Assembly (NCBI RefSeq): GCF_902833905.1
Contig: NZ_CADFGP010000007.1
Coordinates: 62,001-126,000 of the forward strand
DNA length: 64,000 nucleotides
Source: Paraburkholderia tuberum STM678
Lineage (GTDB): Bacteria > Pseudomonadota > Gammaproteobacteria > Burkholderiales > Burkholderiaceae
Direction: 5' to 3'
In this document: piece after piece, positions 27,418-38,060 of the stretch
Numbering within the stretch: the stretch's first letter is position 1
Layout of the letters: each line of letters starts with the position of its first letter
Notes under the pieces: generated by a model
Seen by the model: the letters and a program-made list of their open reading frames with translations, nothing else
Told to the model about the DNA's origin: nothing
Databases searched by the model: none
Position numbers and translations under genes: made by a program

Positions 27418-28608
27418 TCACGTCACGTTCATCGCCAACGCACTCTCGCGATAGTGCTGGCTCGCCTTGTCGGTATCGCCCAGTTGCTCGTGCAGACGCG
27501 CGAGCGCGCGATGCGAGCGGATCTTCAGCGTCTCGTTGTCGGCAAGCTTCAGCGCGCGTTCGAGGAACGACTGCGCCTTGCCCCACAACTGCTGATGCAG
27601 GCACAGGCGCCCCAGCGCGAACATCAGGTCCGCGTCTTCCGGCCGATCCTTCTGCCACGCCTCGGCCTTCTGGATCAGCGGCAACGCGTCGCCGCCGGCC
27701 GTGTCCGGATAGCGTCGCAGCAGGCGCGCATCCCAGTTCTGCGCGAGCGCCTCCTCGACGATCTTGCGCGCCTCCTGCGGACGGTTCAGCGCGACCAGCA
27801 GTTCGGCGGCGGTGTCGGCGAGGCGCGGCGAATGACGCTCGGTCGCCGACAGCGAGTTCCACAGTTCGAGCAGCGCGTCCGCATTGTGGCGACGATCGCG
27901 CAGCAGATTTTCCGCCGCCAGTTGACGCAGCCGCACCGCGACCGCCGGATGGATCGCCTCGCGCTTCTCCAGCGTCTTCACGAGCTTCAGCACTTCGCCC
28001 CAGTTCTTCAGTTGCTGCTGTGCACGCAGCATGATTTGCTGCGCGTGAATGCGCCGCGCGCCCTGCGATTGCATCTCGGTCAGCGCATTGAGCGCGCCGT
28101 CGGCGTCGCGGCCGTCGGCGCGCATGTCGGCGGTGGCCATCAGGCGCGCGTCCTGCCAGTCGGCCTCGTCGATCTGCGCGAGCCATTCGTCGCGCCGCGC
28201 GTACTCATGCATGCGATGCGCTGCGGTCGCCGCGATCAAACCGGCCGCGCCCTTGTTGTCGCCATTCGTGAGCGCGTCCTTGGCGGCCTTTTCCGCGCGC
28301 GAGAAACGCCCCGCGTACAGGTTGCCGATCGCGTCGCGCAACGCCGCGTGCGCCTTCGCGACACGCGCGCGTGCGCGGTACGCGGCGACGCGCTGCGGCA
28401 TGCGCCAGATATTGCGGATGATGCGCAACAGCGCATAGAGCAGGATGAACAGCACCACCAGCCCGACGACGAACAGGTTCAGCGACATGTCGACGCGGTA
28501 CGGCGGATAGATCAGCAGCACTTGCCCAGCGTCGAAGCGCCCGCCCACCGCGAGCACGACCGCGACGGCGAACAGCGCCGCGAGCCACAGGAGTCCCCGG
28601 ATCGCCAT
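27418..28608 (-). CDS. hemY: HemY, heme biosynthesis-associated TPR membrane protein
   Basis: This 396-residue inner-membrane protein begins MAIRGLLWLAALFAVAVVLA and has a second TM segment, SLNLFVVGLVVLFILLYALL, at about residues 42-62. A cytoplasmic region of TPR-like helices with many Ala/Arg/Glu follows. This is the HemY_N architecture of proteobacterial HemY, which sits in heme operons and is thought to help organise late heme enzymes; it is not the protoporphyrinogen oxidase also called HemY in Firmicutes. The ATG at 28608 is 2 bp after the hemDX stop, so it is the last gene of the hemC-hemDX-hemY operon. Confidence 0.92.
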   Translation of the reverse strand: MAIRGLLWLAALFAVAVVLAVGGRFDAGQVLLIYPPYRVDMSLNLFVVGLVVLFILLYALLRIIRNIWRMPQRVAAYRARARVAKAHAALRDAIGNLYAGRFSRAEKAAKDALTNGDNKGAAGLIAATAAHRMHEYARRDEWLAQIDEADWQDARLMATADMRADGRDADGALNALTEMQSQGARRIHAQQIMLRAQQQLKNWGEVLKLVKTLEKREAIHPAVAVRLRQLAAENLLRDRRHNADALLELWNSLSATERHSPRLADTAAELLVALNRPQEARKIVEEALAQNWDARLLRRYPDTAGGDALPLIQKAEAWQKDRPEDADLMFALGRLCLHQQLWGKAQSFLERALKLADNETLKIRSHRALARLHEQLGDTDKASQHYRESALAMNVT

Positions 28609-28610
28609 GA

Positions 28611-30602
28611 TTAACCCCGGTTCCGGTATTGATTGACGGCCTGCAGGCTCGTATCGAGGTTCGGCAGCTCGACCGCGGCCGAATCGGCGTCCACCTGCTT
28701 GACCAGATCGATGACCGTCTGCGTGTCTTTCGACGACGCGTCGAAGTAGCGCGTCAACGCGGACTGCGCCGCCTGCAGGTCGGACTTCAGCGTGGTCTGG
28801 TTGCGCGACAGCAGCGCGAGACGCGCCGACAGCAGACGCAGCTTCAGGTTCTCGCGCACGAAGTAGCCTTGATCCGGCGTGACCAGCATCGCGTCGGCGT
28901 TGTCGATACGGCGCACCTGCACGAGGCTCGTCAGCTGTTGGCCGATGCCGTGCGTGACCTCGTCGATCCACACTTCCCAGCGCGGCTTGCCGGTGGCAGC
29001 GGCCACCTTCGCGGTGTCGGCCCACGTGACCGCATGCGGCGTGGCACGCGGAATCGGTGCTTCACCCGACAGCGGCAGGCCGTTCACGTGATCGATCGCG
29101 TTGTCGAGCTTGATCGCGAGGCCGGTCAGATCGGTGGACGGCGCGGCCTTCAGCTTGTCGATGTCCTGCGCGATCGCCTTGCGCACCGCGACCGCCTGCG
29201 GACTGTCCGACGCCGCGAGGCGCGTATCGGCGCTTTGCAACGCGAACAGCGCGAGCTGCGTATTGCCGGTCAGCTGCAACTGCTGGCTCGCCGCCGACAG
29301 CATCTGCCCGACTTCGGCGAGCGTCCAGTCGTCGCGATTGCGCGCGAGATCCGCGTATTGCTGTTGCAGCGCCTGCTGCGCGGCCTGCGCATCGGCGAGC
29401 TTGCCTTCGAGCTGCGCGACCTGCGAGTCCGATTGATGCACGGTGGCGAGCGCCTGGTCGATCTTGATGCGCAGCTCGTTGGTCTGCGTGTCGTTGGCCT
29501 GCTGACGCTGCGCGAGTTCCTGCTCGGTGCGCACGAGCTTGCGGTTCATCGCGAAGCCGCCCACGCCCGCCGCGCACGCGATGACCACGATGACCAACCA
29601 CAGCAGCGGTCCGCTCGTGCTGCGGCGCTTTTGCGCTTCGTACGGCGTGAAGGGTGGGTTCGGCGGCAAGGCGGCGCTTGCGGGCGGCTGAGGTGAGGCG
29701 TTCGTGGATGCGTTCGTTTCAGTCATGCGTGGTTGAGCCGGGTTGGACGATACCGGTTGGACGACGGGAGGCACGGCGGCCGCGGCAACGAGGGCTCGGA
29801 CTATGCGCTCGTCGCCCGCGCCGGACACCGTAATCCTATCAAAACCCAATGCCCGCGCGGTCTGCGCGATGCGGGGATGCGGCGTGACGAGGGGCGCGTG
29901 TTTGAGCTGCTCGATCTCGCCGGCGGTCAGATGCTCCTGCGCGAGTTCGTGCAGATTGCGGACGCCTTCGGAGCTGGTCAGAAGCCATGCGTGCGGCGTG
30001 CCCGCGAGCAGTTCGTGCACGCGCGCCCATGCGCCGATCGACGGCTCCGGCACGATGCGCCGGTAAGCGGCCACCGCGTCGACTTCGGCGCCGGCTTCAC
30101 GCAGGCGCTCGCTCAGCCATTCGCGGCCGCCGTCGCCGCGCACGATCAGCACGCGCTTGCCTTCGAGGCCCGCGGCACCGAGTTGCGCCTCGAGCGCGGC
30201 AAACAGGCTCTCGGAGTCGAAGCTCGTCGATTCGTCGTCGGCGCCCGCCGCGGGGCTGATCACGCGATGCTCGGGCGCGCTGACGCCGTGGCGCGCGAGC
30301 GCTTGCACGCTGCCCGGGCCGACCACGCCGATCGGCAGCGCATGCGGCCAGATATCGTCATGGCGCGCGAACGCGTGATCGACTGCGTTCGGCGACACGA
30401 ACACGACGAGCGCGTAGCGTTCGAGCGACGCGAGCGCGGCGCACAACGGCGCGTCGTCGATGACGGGCGCGATGTCGATCAGCGGGAAGTCGAGCGACGC
30501 GAGTCCGGCTGCTTCGAGCCGTTCGACGAGTTCGCTCGACTGGCCGGCCGGCCGCGTGATCACGACCGTGAAGGGCGCCTTCTCGGGCGAGACGGCGGCC
30601 AT
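28611..30602 (-). CDS. hemDX: fused uroporphyrinogen-III synthase (HemD) - HemX membrane protein
   Basis: This 663-residue fusion begins with residues 1 to about 265, which are uroporphyrinogen-III synthase (TVVITRPAGQSSELVERLEAAG, VFVSPNAVDHAF and AWLLTSSEGVRNL are visible). It closes hydroxymethylbilane to uroporphyrinogen III. After a Pro/Ala-rich linker, one TM helix (GPLLWLVIVVIACAAGVGGF, about 330-352), a coiled-coil rich in Gln/Ala and a HemX domain follow to the end. HemX is annotated in some genomes as a uroporphyrin-III C-methyltransferase, but no methyltransferase motif is visible. The start overlaps the hemC stop as TGATG. The fusion tethers HemD to the membrane. Confidence 0.93.
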   Translation of the reverse strand: MAAVSPEKAPFTVVITRPAGQSSELVERLEAAGLASLDFPLIDIAPVIDDAPLCAALASLERYALVVFVSPNAVDHAFARHDDIWPHALPIGVVGPGSVQALARHGVSAPEHRVISPAAGADDESTSFDSESLFAALEAQLGAAGLEGKRVLIVRGDGGREWLSERLREAGAEVDAVAAYRRIVPEPSIGAWARVHELLAGTPHAWLLTSSEGVRNLHELAQEHLTAGEIEQLKHAPLVTPHPRIAQTARALGFDRITVSGAGDERIVRALVAAAAVPPVVQPVSSNPAQPRMTETNASTNASPQPPASAALPPNPPFTPYEAQKRRSTSGPLLWLVIVVIACAAGVGGFAMNRKLVRTEQELAQRQQANDTQTNELRIKIDQALATVHQSDSQVAQLEGKLADAQAAQQALQQQYADLARNRDDWTLAEVGQMLSAASQQLQLTGNTQLALFALQSADTRLAASDSPQAVAVRKAIAQDIDKLKAAPSTDLTGLAIKLDNAIDHVNGLPLSGEAPIPRATPHAVTWADTAKVAAATGKPRWEVWIDEVTHGIGQQLTSLVQVRRIDNADAMLVTPDQGYFVRENLKLRLLSARLALLSRNQTTLKSDLQAAQSALTRYFDASSKDTQTVIDLVKQVDADSAAVELPNLDTSLQAVNQYRNRG

Positions 30603-31600
30603 CACTCGCTGGCCGCCGCGCTGGGCGCGGCCGCGGGACCGCTCGCCGTACTGAGCGCGCGGACGATGTCGAGGGCGCCCTGCTGCACGAGCGAGTGCGC
30701 CACTTCCTCGCCGAGCGCGAGCGCGCGCTCGACGGTGGGCGCCGGCGCCGACGCCTGCGCGCTCAGCACGCGCTGGCCGTCCGGCGTCGCGACGATGCCG
30801 CGCAGATGCAGCGCGCCATCGCCCCAGGTTGCGTAGGCCGCGAGCGGCACCTCGCAGCTGCCGCCGAGCACGCGCGATACCATGCGCTCCGCTTCGACGG
30901 CCGCCGCCGTGTGCGGATGATGCAGCGGCGCGAGCCATGCGGCGAGGTCCGCGCGATCGGCGCGAATCTCGATGCCGAGCGCGCCCTGGCCCGCCGCGGG
31001 CAGACTGTCCTCGGGATCGAGCAGCGCGCGGATGCGATCGGCGAGACCCAGCCGCTTCAGCCCGGCCGCGGCCAGAATGATCGCCGCGTAATCGCCGCGA
31101 TCGAGCTTGGCGAGTCGGGTATCGAGATTGCCGCGCAACGGCCGCACGTCGAGATGCGCATAGCGCATGCGCAGCATCGCCTCACGCCGCAGACTCGAGG
31201 TGCCGACCACTCCACCGGCCGGCAGCGCGGCGAGCGAGTCGTACTGATTGGACACGAACGCGTCGCGCGGGTCCTCGCGCTCCATGATGGTGGACAGAGC
31301 GAAACCGGCGGGCAACTCCATCGGCACGTCTTTCAGCGAATGCACCGCGAGGTCGGCGCGGCCATCGGCGAGCGCGGCTTCGAGCTCCTTCACGAAGAGC
31401 CCCTTGCCACCCACCTTCGACAGCGTGCGATCGAGAATCTGATCACCGCGTGTCGTCATTCCGAGGATTTTTACATCACAAGATGGATATAATTTGTGCA
31501 GCGCACATCGCACATGCTCGGCTTGCCACATGGCAAGGCGGCTCTCTCGCGACGCAATCACGAGCGTGTGGGGTGGCGTGGAAAACGTCTCGGTGTTCAT
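30602..31600 (-). CDS. hemC: porphobilinogen deaminase (hydroxymethylbilane synthase)
   Basis: This 332-residue cytoplasmic enzyme polymerises four porphobilinogen molecules to hydroxymethylbilane. The N-terminal domain has [37 protein letters not shown] and [18 protein letters not shown] residues read [15 protein letters not shown]. The cofactor-binding cysteine is in [12 protein letters not shown]. The ATG at 31600 begins [18 protein letters not shown]; a longer frame upstream has no family sequence. It is the first gene of the heme operon and divergent from ppc. Confidence 0.96.
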   Translation of the reverse strand: MNTETFSTPPHTLVIASRESRLAMWQAEHVRCALHKLYPSCDVKILGMTTRGDQILDRTLSKVGGKGLFVKELEAALADGRADLAVHSLKDVPMELPAGFALSTIMEREDPRDAFVSNQYDSLAALPAGGVVGTSSLRREAMLRMRYAHLDVRPLRGNLDTRLAKLDRGDYAAIILAAAGLKRLGLADRIRALLDPEDSLPAAGQGALGIEIRADRADLAAWLAPLHHPHTAAAVEAERMVSRVLGGSCEVPLAAYATWGDGALHLRGIVATPDGQRVLSAQASAPAPTVERALALGEEVAHSLVQQGALDIVRALSTASGPAAAPSAAASE

Positions 31601-32143
31601 TAGCTTGCTGCTGGATGTCGGGATGGAATAACAATCAATGTTAGCACGCGCCCTCGTTCGCGCCCTTTGGTTCCAAGGCACGGCGAAGCGCCGTGCGCAA
31701 GCGGCATCGACGGAGGAGACGGGCTTCGCGCCATGCGCGAAGGTCCCCATTCCGCGTTGTCACGTACGGTCGTTCGCGCACTGCGCGGCGGCATGCGGGA
31801 TGATGCAATGCGGCGAACATGCTGAGGCAATGCCTGCCGCGTGTTCGGTCCCAGCGCGGGCTGGCAGCCCGTGGCTCCTTTCTCCCTCGTCGGCGTCTCG
31901 ATTCGGCAGCGCTCGTGTCGTTCCGCGTACGCGGTGCGGCACGCGCGGGCCGCTTCGTAGTGGGTCGAGCAATCGCCGTGTACAGTCGCCGTTTCAAGTC
32001 TCCGTTGCAGTTGCACTAGCAGTCCGTCTTGTAGTCCGTTGCGTAGTCCCTGTTGCACGCAGTTCACGTTGCACTTGCTGGTGGCAGTTCCGCAGTCGCA
32101 GTTCATCAATCAACAGACCCTGGCTTCCCCGAGGAAACTCATC
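31601..32143. other. hemC-ppc divergent intergenic region
   Basis: These 543 bp hold the 5' regions of two divergent genes. No convincing coding frame is seen. At about 31995-32100 the sequence is a string of degenerate short repeats built on GTTGCA, GTAGTCC and GCAGTTC. I cannot assign -35/-10 boxes with confidence. Confidence 0.55.
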
Positions 32144-35100
32144 GTGACGTCTTCCGGATCGGCGCGCCCCGCCCGCCGCAACACTGCCTCGCCCACCGCT
32201 CGCCCGGCCGACCCCGCGGCGCCTGACGCCCTGTCCGACGTTGCCGCGCACGCCATATCGTCGAGCGTCGGTCAACATGGCGACACGCGCGCCGACCAGC
32301 GCGCCAGGCGCCGCGCCCTCGCCGCTCGCGCCACCAAAGCCCCGAAGGCCGCGCAGACCTCGGTGCCCGTCAAGCTGGACAAGGCGCAAAAGGCGTCGAA
32401 AGCCGGCAAGGCCAGCAAGGCTGAACAGGCCGCGACGTCGGCCACCGCGCGCAAGCCGGCCAAGGCCAAGGTCGATGGCGACGCAACACCCCCGCGCGCC
32501 GCGAAACCGTCGAAACCGAAGGACCTGCCGCCGGCTGAGTCCGCCGCCGCGACCACCGCGAAGAGCGGCGGCCGCACGCGCGAGGACAAGGACCACCCGC
32601 TGTTCCAGGACATCCGCTATCTCGGGCGTCTGCTCGGCGACGTGCTGCGCGAGCAGGAAGGCGAGGCGGTGTTCGACATCGTCGAGACGATCCGGCAGAC
32701 GGCAGTGCGTTTCCGTCGCGAGGACGACAGCGCCGCCGCGCAGACGCTCGACAAGAAGCTGCGCACGCTGACGCCCGAGCAGACCGTCAGCGTCGTGCGC
32801 GCGTTCAGCTACTTTTCGCATCTCGCGAACATCGCCGAGGACCGTCACCGCAACCGCCGTCACCGGATTCACGCGCTCGCGGGCTCGGCCTCGCAGCCGG
32901 GCACGATCGCCCATGCGCTCGAGCGGCTCGCAGCGGCTGGTGCGGCCGCGACACCGGTGCTGCAGCGGTTTTTCGACGACGCGCTGATCATGCCGGTGCT
33001 GACCGCGCACCCGACCGAAGTGCAGCGCAAGAGCATTCTCGACGCGCAGCACGACATCGCGCGTCTGCTCGCCGAGCGCGACCAGCCGCTGACGGACCGC
33101 GAGCGAGCGCACAACGAAGCGATGCTGCGCGCGCGCGTCACGTCGCTGTGGCAAACGCGCATGCTGCGCGACTCGCGTCTGACGGTCGCCGACGAAATCG
33201 AAAACGCGCTGTCGTACTACCGCAGCACCTTCCTCGAAGAACTGCCGGCGCTGTACGCCGACATCGAGGAGGCGCTGAAGGAGCATGGTCTCGAAGCGCG
33301 CCTGCCGCCGTTCTTCCAGATGGGCAGTTGGATCGGCGGCGATCGCGACGGCAATCCGAACGTCACCGCCGAAACGCTCGAAAATGCGATCACGCGTCAG
33401 GCCGCGGTGATCTTCGAGCACTACCTGGAGCAGGTGCACAAGCTCGGCGAGGAGCTATCGATGTCGAATGTGCTCGTCGGCGCGAGCGATGCGCTCAATG
33501 AGCTCGCGGCCATCTCGCCCGACCATTCGCCGCATCGCACCGACGAGCCGTATCGTCGCGCGCTGATCGGCATCTACACGCGGCTCGCGGCAAGCGCGCG
33601 CGTGCGCCTCGGCGAAGGCAGCGTGCCGCTGCGCAGCGCCGGCCGCGGCGTCGCGCCGGTCCGCGCGATTCCCTACGACGACGCCGCCGACTTCGTGCGC
33701 GACCTCCACGTGCTGATGGATTCGCTCGCCGAGCATCACGGCGCGCCGCTCGCCGCGCCGCGTCTCGCGCCGCTCGCGCGCGCGGCCGAAGTGTTCGGCT
33801 TCCATCTCGCGAGCATCGATCTGCGGCAAAGCTCCGACATCCACGAAGCGGTGATCGCCGAGCTGCTCAAGCGCGCCGGTGTCGAGGACGATTACGCGGC
33901 GTTGCCGGAAGCCGACAAGCTGACCGTGCTGCTCGCCGAACTCGCGCAGCCGCGCGCGCTGCGCGTGCCCTCCGCCGACTACTCCGAGCTCGTGAAAAGC
34001 GAACTCGCGGTGCTCGAGGAAGCGCGCATGACGCGCGAGAAGTTCGGCGCGCGCGCGGTGCGCAACTACATCATTTCGCACACGGAGACCGTTACCGACC
34101 TGGTCGAGGTGATGCTGCTGCAGAAGGAAACCGGCCTGTTGCGCGGACGCCTCGGCCACGAGCACGACCCCGCGCGCGCCGGCCTGATGGTGATCCCGCT
34201 GTTCGAGACGATCCCCGACCTGCGCAACGCGCCGCACATCATGCGCGATCTGATCGCGCTGCCGGGCATTCGCGCGCTGATCGAACATCAGGGCAACGAG
34301 CAGGAAGTGATGCTCGGCTACTCGGACAGCAACAAGGACGGCGGCTTCCTGACGTCGAACTGGGAGCTGTATCGCGCGGAGCTTGCGCTCGTGTCGCTGT
34401 TCAACGACCGCGGCGTGACGCTGCGTCTGTTCCATGGGCGCGGCGGCACCGTCGGGCGCGGCGGCGGCCCGACCTACCAGGCGATCCTGTCGCAGCCGCC
34501 GGGCACCGTCGACGGTCAGATCCGTTTGACCGAGCAGGGCGAAGTGATCGCGAGCAAGTTCGCAAATCCGGAAATCGGCCGGCGCAATCTGGAAACCGTC
34601 GTGGCCGCGACGCTCGAAGCGTCGCTGCTGCCGCACGACCACACGTTGGCCGAGCTGCCGGTGTACGAGGAAACGATGCAGCAGCTGTCCGATACGGCGA
34701 TGGCCGCGTATCGCGCGCTCGTCTACGAAACGCCGGGCTTCAAGGAGTATTTCTTCGAGTCGACGCCGATCGCGGAGATCGCCGAGTTGAACATCGGCAG
34801 CCGCCCCGCGTCGCGCAAGCTGCAGGATCCGAAGCAACGCAAGATCGAGGATCTGCGCGCGATTCCGTGGGGCTTCTCGTGGGGTCAATGCCGGCTGCTG
34901 CTGACCGGCTGGTACGGCTTCGGCAGCGCGGTCGCCGAGCACCTCGACAGCGCGCCGTCCGACGCCGAACGCGCGCGCCGTCTCGCGCTGCTGCAGAAGA
35001 TGCACAAGAGCTGGCCGTTCTTTTCGAACCTGATGTCGAACATGGACATGGTCATCGCGAAGACCGACCTCGCGGTCGCGTCGCGTTATGCCGCGCTCGT

Positions 35101-35383
35101 GACCGACAAGAAGCTGCGCAAGCATGTGTTCGAGCGCATCGTCGCCGAGTGGGAGCGCACGTCGAAGGTGTTGTCGGAGATCACCGGCAAGAGCGACCGG
35201 CTCGCCGAGAATCCGCTGCTCGCGCGCTCGATCAAGAATCGCTTCCCGTACCTCGATCCGCTCAATCACCTGCAGGTCGAACTGCTCAAACGCTATCGCG
35301 CGGGCGACACGAATGCGCGCGTGCGGCGCGGCATTCATTTGAGCATCAACGGGATCGCGGCGGGGTTGCGCAATACCGGTTGA
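32144..35383 (+). CDS. ppc: phosphoenolpyruvate carboxylase with a long N-terminal extension
   Basis: This is a cytoplasmic anaplerotic enzyme making oxaloacetate from PEP and bicarbonate. Catalytic motifs are [10 protein letters not shown] (catalytic His about residue 289), [13 protein letters not shown] and [14 protein letters not shown] (about 765), and the C-terminal RNTG end is intact. The length is 1079 residues. Enterobacterial PEPC is about 880, and the surplus is an N-terminal tail of about 145 residues rich in Ala, Lys, Pro and Thr ([19 protein letters not shown]) before the enzyme proper starts at [17 protein letters not shown]. The start is taken as GTG at 32144 with GAGG 9 nt upstream. 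It is divergent from hemC and followed by a perfect terminator. Confidence 0.93.
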   Translation: MTSSGSARPARRNTASPTARPADPAAPDALSDVAAHAISSSVGQHGDTRADQRARRRALAARATKAPKAAQTSVPVKLDKAQKASKAGKASKAEQAATSATARKPAKAKVDGDATPPRAAKPSKPKDLPPAESAAATTAKSGGRTREDKDHPLFQDIRYLGRLLGDVLREQEGEAVFDIVETIRQTAVRFRREDDSAAAQTLDKKLRTLTPEQTVSVVRAFSYFSHLANIAEDRHRNRRHRIHALAGSASQPGTIAHALERLAAAGAAATPVLQRFFDDALIMPVLTAHPTEVQRKSILDAQHDIARLLAERDQPLTDRERAHNEAMLRARVTSLWQTRMLRDSRLTVADEIENALSYYRSTFLEELPALYADIEEALKEHGLEARLPPFFQMGSWIGGDRDGNPNVTAETLENAITRQAAVIFEHYLEQVHKLGEELSMSNVLVGASDALNELAAISPDHSPHRTDEPYRRALIGIYTRLAASARVRLGEGSVPLRSAGRGVAPVRAIPYDDAADFVRDLHVLMDSLAEHHGAPLAAPRLAPLARAAEVFGFHLASIDLRQSSDIHEAVIAELLKRAGVEDDYAALPEADKLTVLLAELAQPRALRVPSADYSELVKSELAVLEEARMTREKFGARAVRNYIISHTETVTDLVEVMLLQKETGLLRGRLGHEHDPARAGLMVIPLFETIPDLRNAPHIMRDLIALPGIRALIEHQGNEQEVMLGYSDSNKDGGFLTSNWELYRAELALVSLFNDRGVTLRLFHGRGGTVGRGGGPTYQAILSQPPGTVDGQIRLTEQGEVIASKFANPEIGRRNLETVVAATLEASLLPHDHTLAELPVYEETMQQLSDTAMAAYRALVYETPGFKEYFFESTPIAEIAELNIGSRPASRKLQDPKQRKIEDLRAIPWGFSWGQCRLLLTGWYGFGSAVAEHLDSAPSDAERARRLALLQKMHKSWPFFSNLMSNMDMVIAKTDLAVASRYAALVTDKKLRKHVFERIVAEWERTSKVLSEITGKSDRLAENPLLARSIKNRFPYLDPLNHLQVELLKRYRAGDTNARVRRGIHLSINGIAAGLRNTG

Positions 35384-35402
35384 GGTTGCCGCATTGGCGG
35401 AC

Positions 35403-35445
35403 AAAAGCCGGGTGTGGCCGACGCAGGTCACACCCGGCTTTTCTC
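35403..35445 (+). terminator. ppc intrinsic terminator
   Basis: A perfect 14-bp stem (AAAAGCCGGGTGTG / CACACCCGGCTTTT) with a 12-nt loop ends in a T-run. It lies 20 bp after the ppc stop and, being symmetric, could work in both directions. Confidence 0.92.
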
Positions 35446-35493
35446 ATTGCGCGAATCCAGCCGCTACAATAGAGCCCGCCATGTACCAGTACA
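35441..35493 (+). promoter_or_regulatory. promoter and operator-like palindrome for the MmyB-like regulator
   Basis: TACAAT at 35465-35470 is a good -10, with a weak TTCTCA at 35441-35446 at 18 bp. Just downstream, TGTAC-CA-GTACA (35482-35493) is a perfect inverted repeat over the presumed transcription start. This placement suits an autorepressor operator. Confidence 0.5.
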
Positions 35494-35547
35494 AGTTCGG
35501 CAATTATTCTGGTATCTCTATTACCCCCTCCACGCGCAGCCGATAGC

Positions 35548-36360
35548 ATGACGACGCCGTCTTCCGCCGACCACCCGCCGCCGCTCGACGCCACCCCGGC
35601 GCGCGCGCTCGGCGACTTCATCCGCGCCCATCGCGAGCGGCTGTCGCCGCAGGCGGTCGGGCTGCCGCCGGGGCCGCGTCGCCGCACGCCCGGTCTGCGG
35701 CGCGAGGAAGTCGCGCAGCTGTGCGGCGTGAGCCCGACCTGGTACACGTGGATCGAGCAGGGCCGGCCAGTGTCCGCTTCCGCCGATGCGCTCGCGCGCA
35801 TCGCGGTCGCGTTGCAGCTGTCGCGCGCCGAGCGCGCGTATCTGTTCGAGCTGGCCGCGCAACGCGATCCGGCCGAGCCCGACCCGGCCGCCGCCGATGC
35901 GCCCGCCACGCTGCTGCAAACCGTGCAGCTCATCGACACGCCCGCCTACGTGCTCGACCGGCAGTGGAATGCGCTTGCGTGGAACGAGCGTGCGGCCGAT
36001 CTGTTCGTCGGCTGGCTCGACGGCGCGCACGACCGCAACCTGCTGCGCTACACGTTCACCGAGCCGGCCGCGCGCGCGTTGATCGTCGATTGGGAAACGC
36101 GCGCGCGGCGGCTCGCCGCCGAATTCCGCGCCGACTCGATCCGCCATCTGAACGATGCGCCCACACGTGGGCTGATCGATTCGCTTTCGGCCGCGAGCGA
36201 CGAGTTCGCACGCTACTGGGCCTCCCAGGACGTCGGCGGCCGCGAAGGTGGCAGGCGCGAGTTCAACCATCCGCGCGACGGGCGCATCGTTTGTGACCAG
36301 ATCACGTTCAAGCCCGCGCATCGCGAGGATCTGAAGCTCGTGGTGCTGGTGCGCGAATAG
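35548..36360 (+). CDS. XRE-type helix-turn-helix regulator, MmyB-like ligand domain
   Basis: This 270-residue DNA-binding regulator has an N-terminal HTH (about residues 45-105) reading [20 protein letters not shown] and then [13 protein letters not shown]. The C-terminal domain (about 120-265) is MmyB-like, with [22 protein letters not shown] and RDLLRY-like residues, and ends [10 protein letters not shown]. MmyB-like domains bind fatty-acid-like ligands in a known structure; the ligand here is unknown. There is an ATG start and a possible operator palindrome over its own promoter. It stands alone between ppc and argH. Confidence 0.92.
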   Translation: MTTPSSADHPPPLDATPARALGDFIRAHRERLSPQAVGLPPGPRRRTPGLRREEVAQLCGVSPTWYTWIEQGRPVSASADALARIAVALQLSRAERAYLFELAAQRDPAEPDPAAADAPATLLQTVQLIDTPAYVLDRQWNALAWNERAADLFVGWLDGAHDRNLLRYTFTEPAARALIVDWETRARRLAAEFRADSIRHLNDAPTRGLIDSLSAASDEFARYWASQDVGGREGGRREFNHPRDGRIVCDQITFKPAHREDLKLVVLVRE

Positions 36361-36502
36361 GCCCGCGATGGGCGCGGCAGCGCTTTGGCCGCCCTCACCC
36401 GGTGTTAAAATCTTCGTCTTTCTTCGCTGCGGCGGCGCTTCTGCACGATTCGCGCACTCGCGTTGCCAGCCTCTTCACCGCTCGTTTTTACCGCCCAACA
36501 CC

Positions 36503-37909
36503 ATGACGTCCCAACTGCACAAAAAAGGCGAAGCCTGGTCGGCTCGCTTCTCGGAGCCGATGTCGGAACTCGTCAAACGCTACACGTCGTCGGTTTTCTT
36601 CGACAAGCGTCTGGCGTTCGTCGACATCGAAGGGTCGCTCGCGCACGCGTCGATGCTCGCCGCGCAGAAGATCATTTCCGCCGACGACCTCGCCGCGATC
36701 CAGCGCGGCATGGCGCAGATCAAAGGTGAAATCGAGCGCGGCGAGTTCGAATGGCAGCTCGATCTCGAAGACGTGCACCTGAACATCGAAGCGCGCCTGA
36801 CCGCGCTGATCGGCGACGCCGGCAAGCGCCTGCACACCGGCCGCTCACGCAACGACCAGGTTGCGACCGACATCCGCCTGTGGCTGCGCGGCGAGATCGA
36901 CCGCCTCGGCGAACTGCTCACCGAACTGCGCGTGGCGCTGCTCGAGATCGCGGAGAAGAACGCCGCGACCATCATGCCGGGCTTCACGCACCTGCAGGTC
37001 GCGCAGCCCGTCACGTTCGGCCACCATCTGCTCGCGTACGTCGAAATGTTCTCGCGCGACGCCGAGCGCATGATCGACTGCCGCAAGCGCGTGAACCGTC
37101 TGCCGCTCGGCGCGGCCGCGCTCGCCGGCACCAGCTATCCGATCGACCGTCACGCCGTGGCGAAGACGCTCGGCTTCGACGGCATCTGCGCGAACTCGCT
37201 CGACGCAGTCTCCGACCGCGACTTCGCGATCGAATTCACGGCCGCCTCCGCGCTCGTCATGACGCACGTGTCGCGCTTCTCCGAAGAACTGGTGCTGTGG
37301 ATGAGCCCGCGCGTCGGCTTCATCGATCTGGCCGACCGTTTCTGCACCGGCTCGTCGATCATGCCGCAGAAGAAGAACCCGGACGTGCCCGAACTCGCGC
37401 GCGGCAAGACCGGCCGCGTGAACGGCCATCTGATGGCGCTGCTCACGCTGATGAAGGGCCAACCGCTCGCGTACAACAAGGACAACCAGGAAGACAAGGA
37501 GCCGCTGTTCGACACCGTCGATACGGTCGCCGACACGCTGCGCATCTTCGCCGAAATGGTCGCCGGCATCACGGTCAAGCCGCAGGCGATGCGCGACGCC
37601 GCGCTGCAAGGCTTCTCGACCGCGACGGACCTCGCCGACTATCTCGTCAAGCGCGGCCTGCCGTTCCGCGACGCGCACGAAGCAGTCGCGCTCGCGGTGC
37701 GCGTGTGCGCCGATCGCGGCTGCGATCTCGCGGACCTGACGCTCGACGAAATGCGCGGCGAACTGCCGAACGTCGCGCATCTGATCGGCGACGACGTGTT
37801 CTCGTATCTGACGCTCGAGGGCTCGGTGGCGAGCCGCAATCATCCGGGCGGCACCGCGCCCGAGCAGGTGCTGGCCGCGGTGAAAGCGGCGCGTGCGACG
37901 TTGAAGTAA
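36503..37909 (+). CDS. argH: argininosuccinate lyase
   Basis: This 468-residue cytoplasmic enzyme of the last arginine step splits argininosuccinate to arginine and fumarate. The superfamily signature [12 protein letters not shown] is at about residues 283-294. [18 protein letters not shown] and [18 protein letters not shown] (catalytic His) are intact. The ATG at 36503 begins [13 protein letters not shown]; the open frame extends upstream without family sequence. TAAAAT at 36406-36411 may be its -10 box. It is followed by an intrinsic terminator. Confidence 0.97.
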   Translation: MTSQLHKKGEAWSARFSEPMSELVKRYTSSVFFDKRLAFVDIEGSLAHASMLAAQKIISADDLAAIQRGMAQIKGEIERGEFEWQLDLEDVHLNIEARLTALIGDAGKRLHTGRSRNDQVATDIRLWLRGEIDRLGELLTELRVALLEIAEKNAATIMPGFTHLQVAQPVTFGHHLLAYVEMFSRDAERMIDCRKRVNRLPLGAAALAGTSYPIDRHAVAKTLGFDGICANSLDAVSDRDFAIEFTAASALVMTHVSRFSEELVLWMSPRVGFIDLADRFCTGSSIMPQKKNPDVPELARGKTGRVNGHLMALLTLMKGQPLAYNKDNQEDKEPLFDTVDTVADTLRIFAEMVAGITVKPQAMRDAALQGFSTATDLADYLVKRGLPFRDAHEAVALAVRVCADRGCDLADLTLDEMRGELPNVAHLIGDDVFSYLTLEGSVASRNHPGGTAPEQVLAAVKAARATLK

Positions 37910-37969
37910 TCGACGCCTGGGCAGCGCCGTGAGCCTCAGCTTGCGGCGTGGCTGGTTGAACCGGGATCG

Positions 37970-38005
37970 AAAAGGCGGGCCCGTTTGGCGGGTTCGCCTT
38001 TTTTA
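37970..38005 (+). terminator. argH intrinsic terminator
   Basis: A stem of 12 pairs including two G-T pairs (AAGGCGGGCCCG / CGGGTTCGCCTT) with a TTTGG-type loop is followed by TTTTTT. It lies about 60 bp after argH. Confidence 0.85.
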
Positions 38006-38030
38006 TTGCCGCGTGTGAATGGCGAATCGA

Positions 38031-38060
38031 AGGAAAAAGAAAGCCCGCCAGAAGCGGGCT
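38031..38060 (-). terminator. terminator-like hairpin on the minus strand with no gene upstream
   Basis: AGCCCGC-CAGAA-GCGGGCT (38042-38060) is followed on the minus strand by TTCTTTTTCC. No minus-strand gene lies between here and 40.9 kb. A second small hairpin (GCCTC-AGCAA-GAGGC) is at 38078-38092. Confidence 0.55.
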
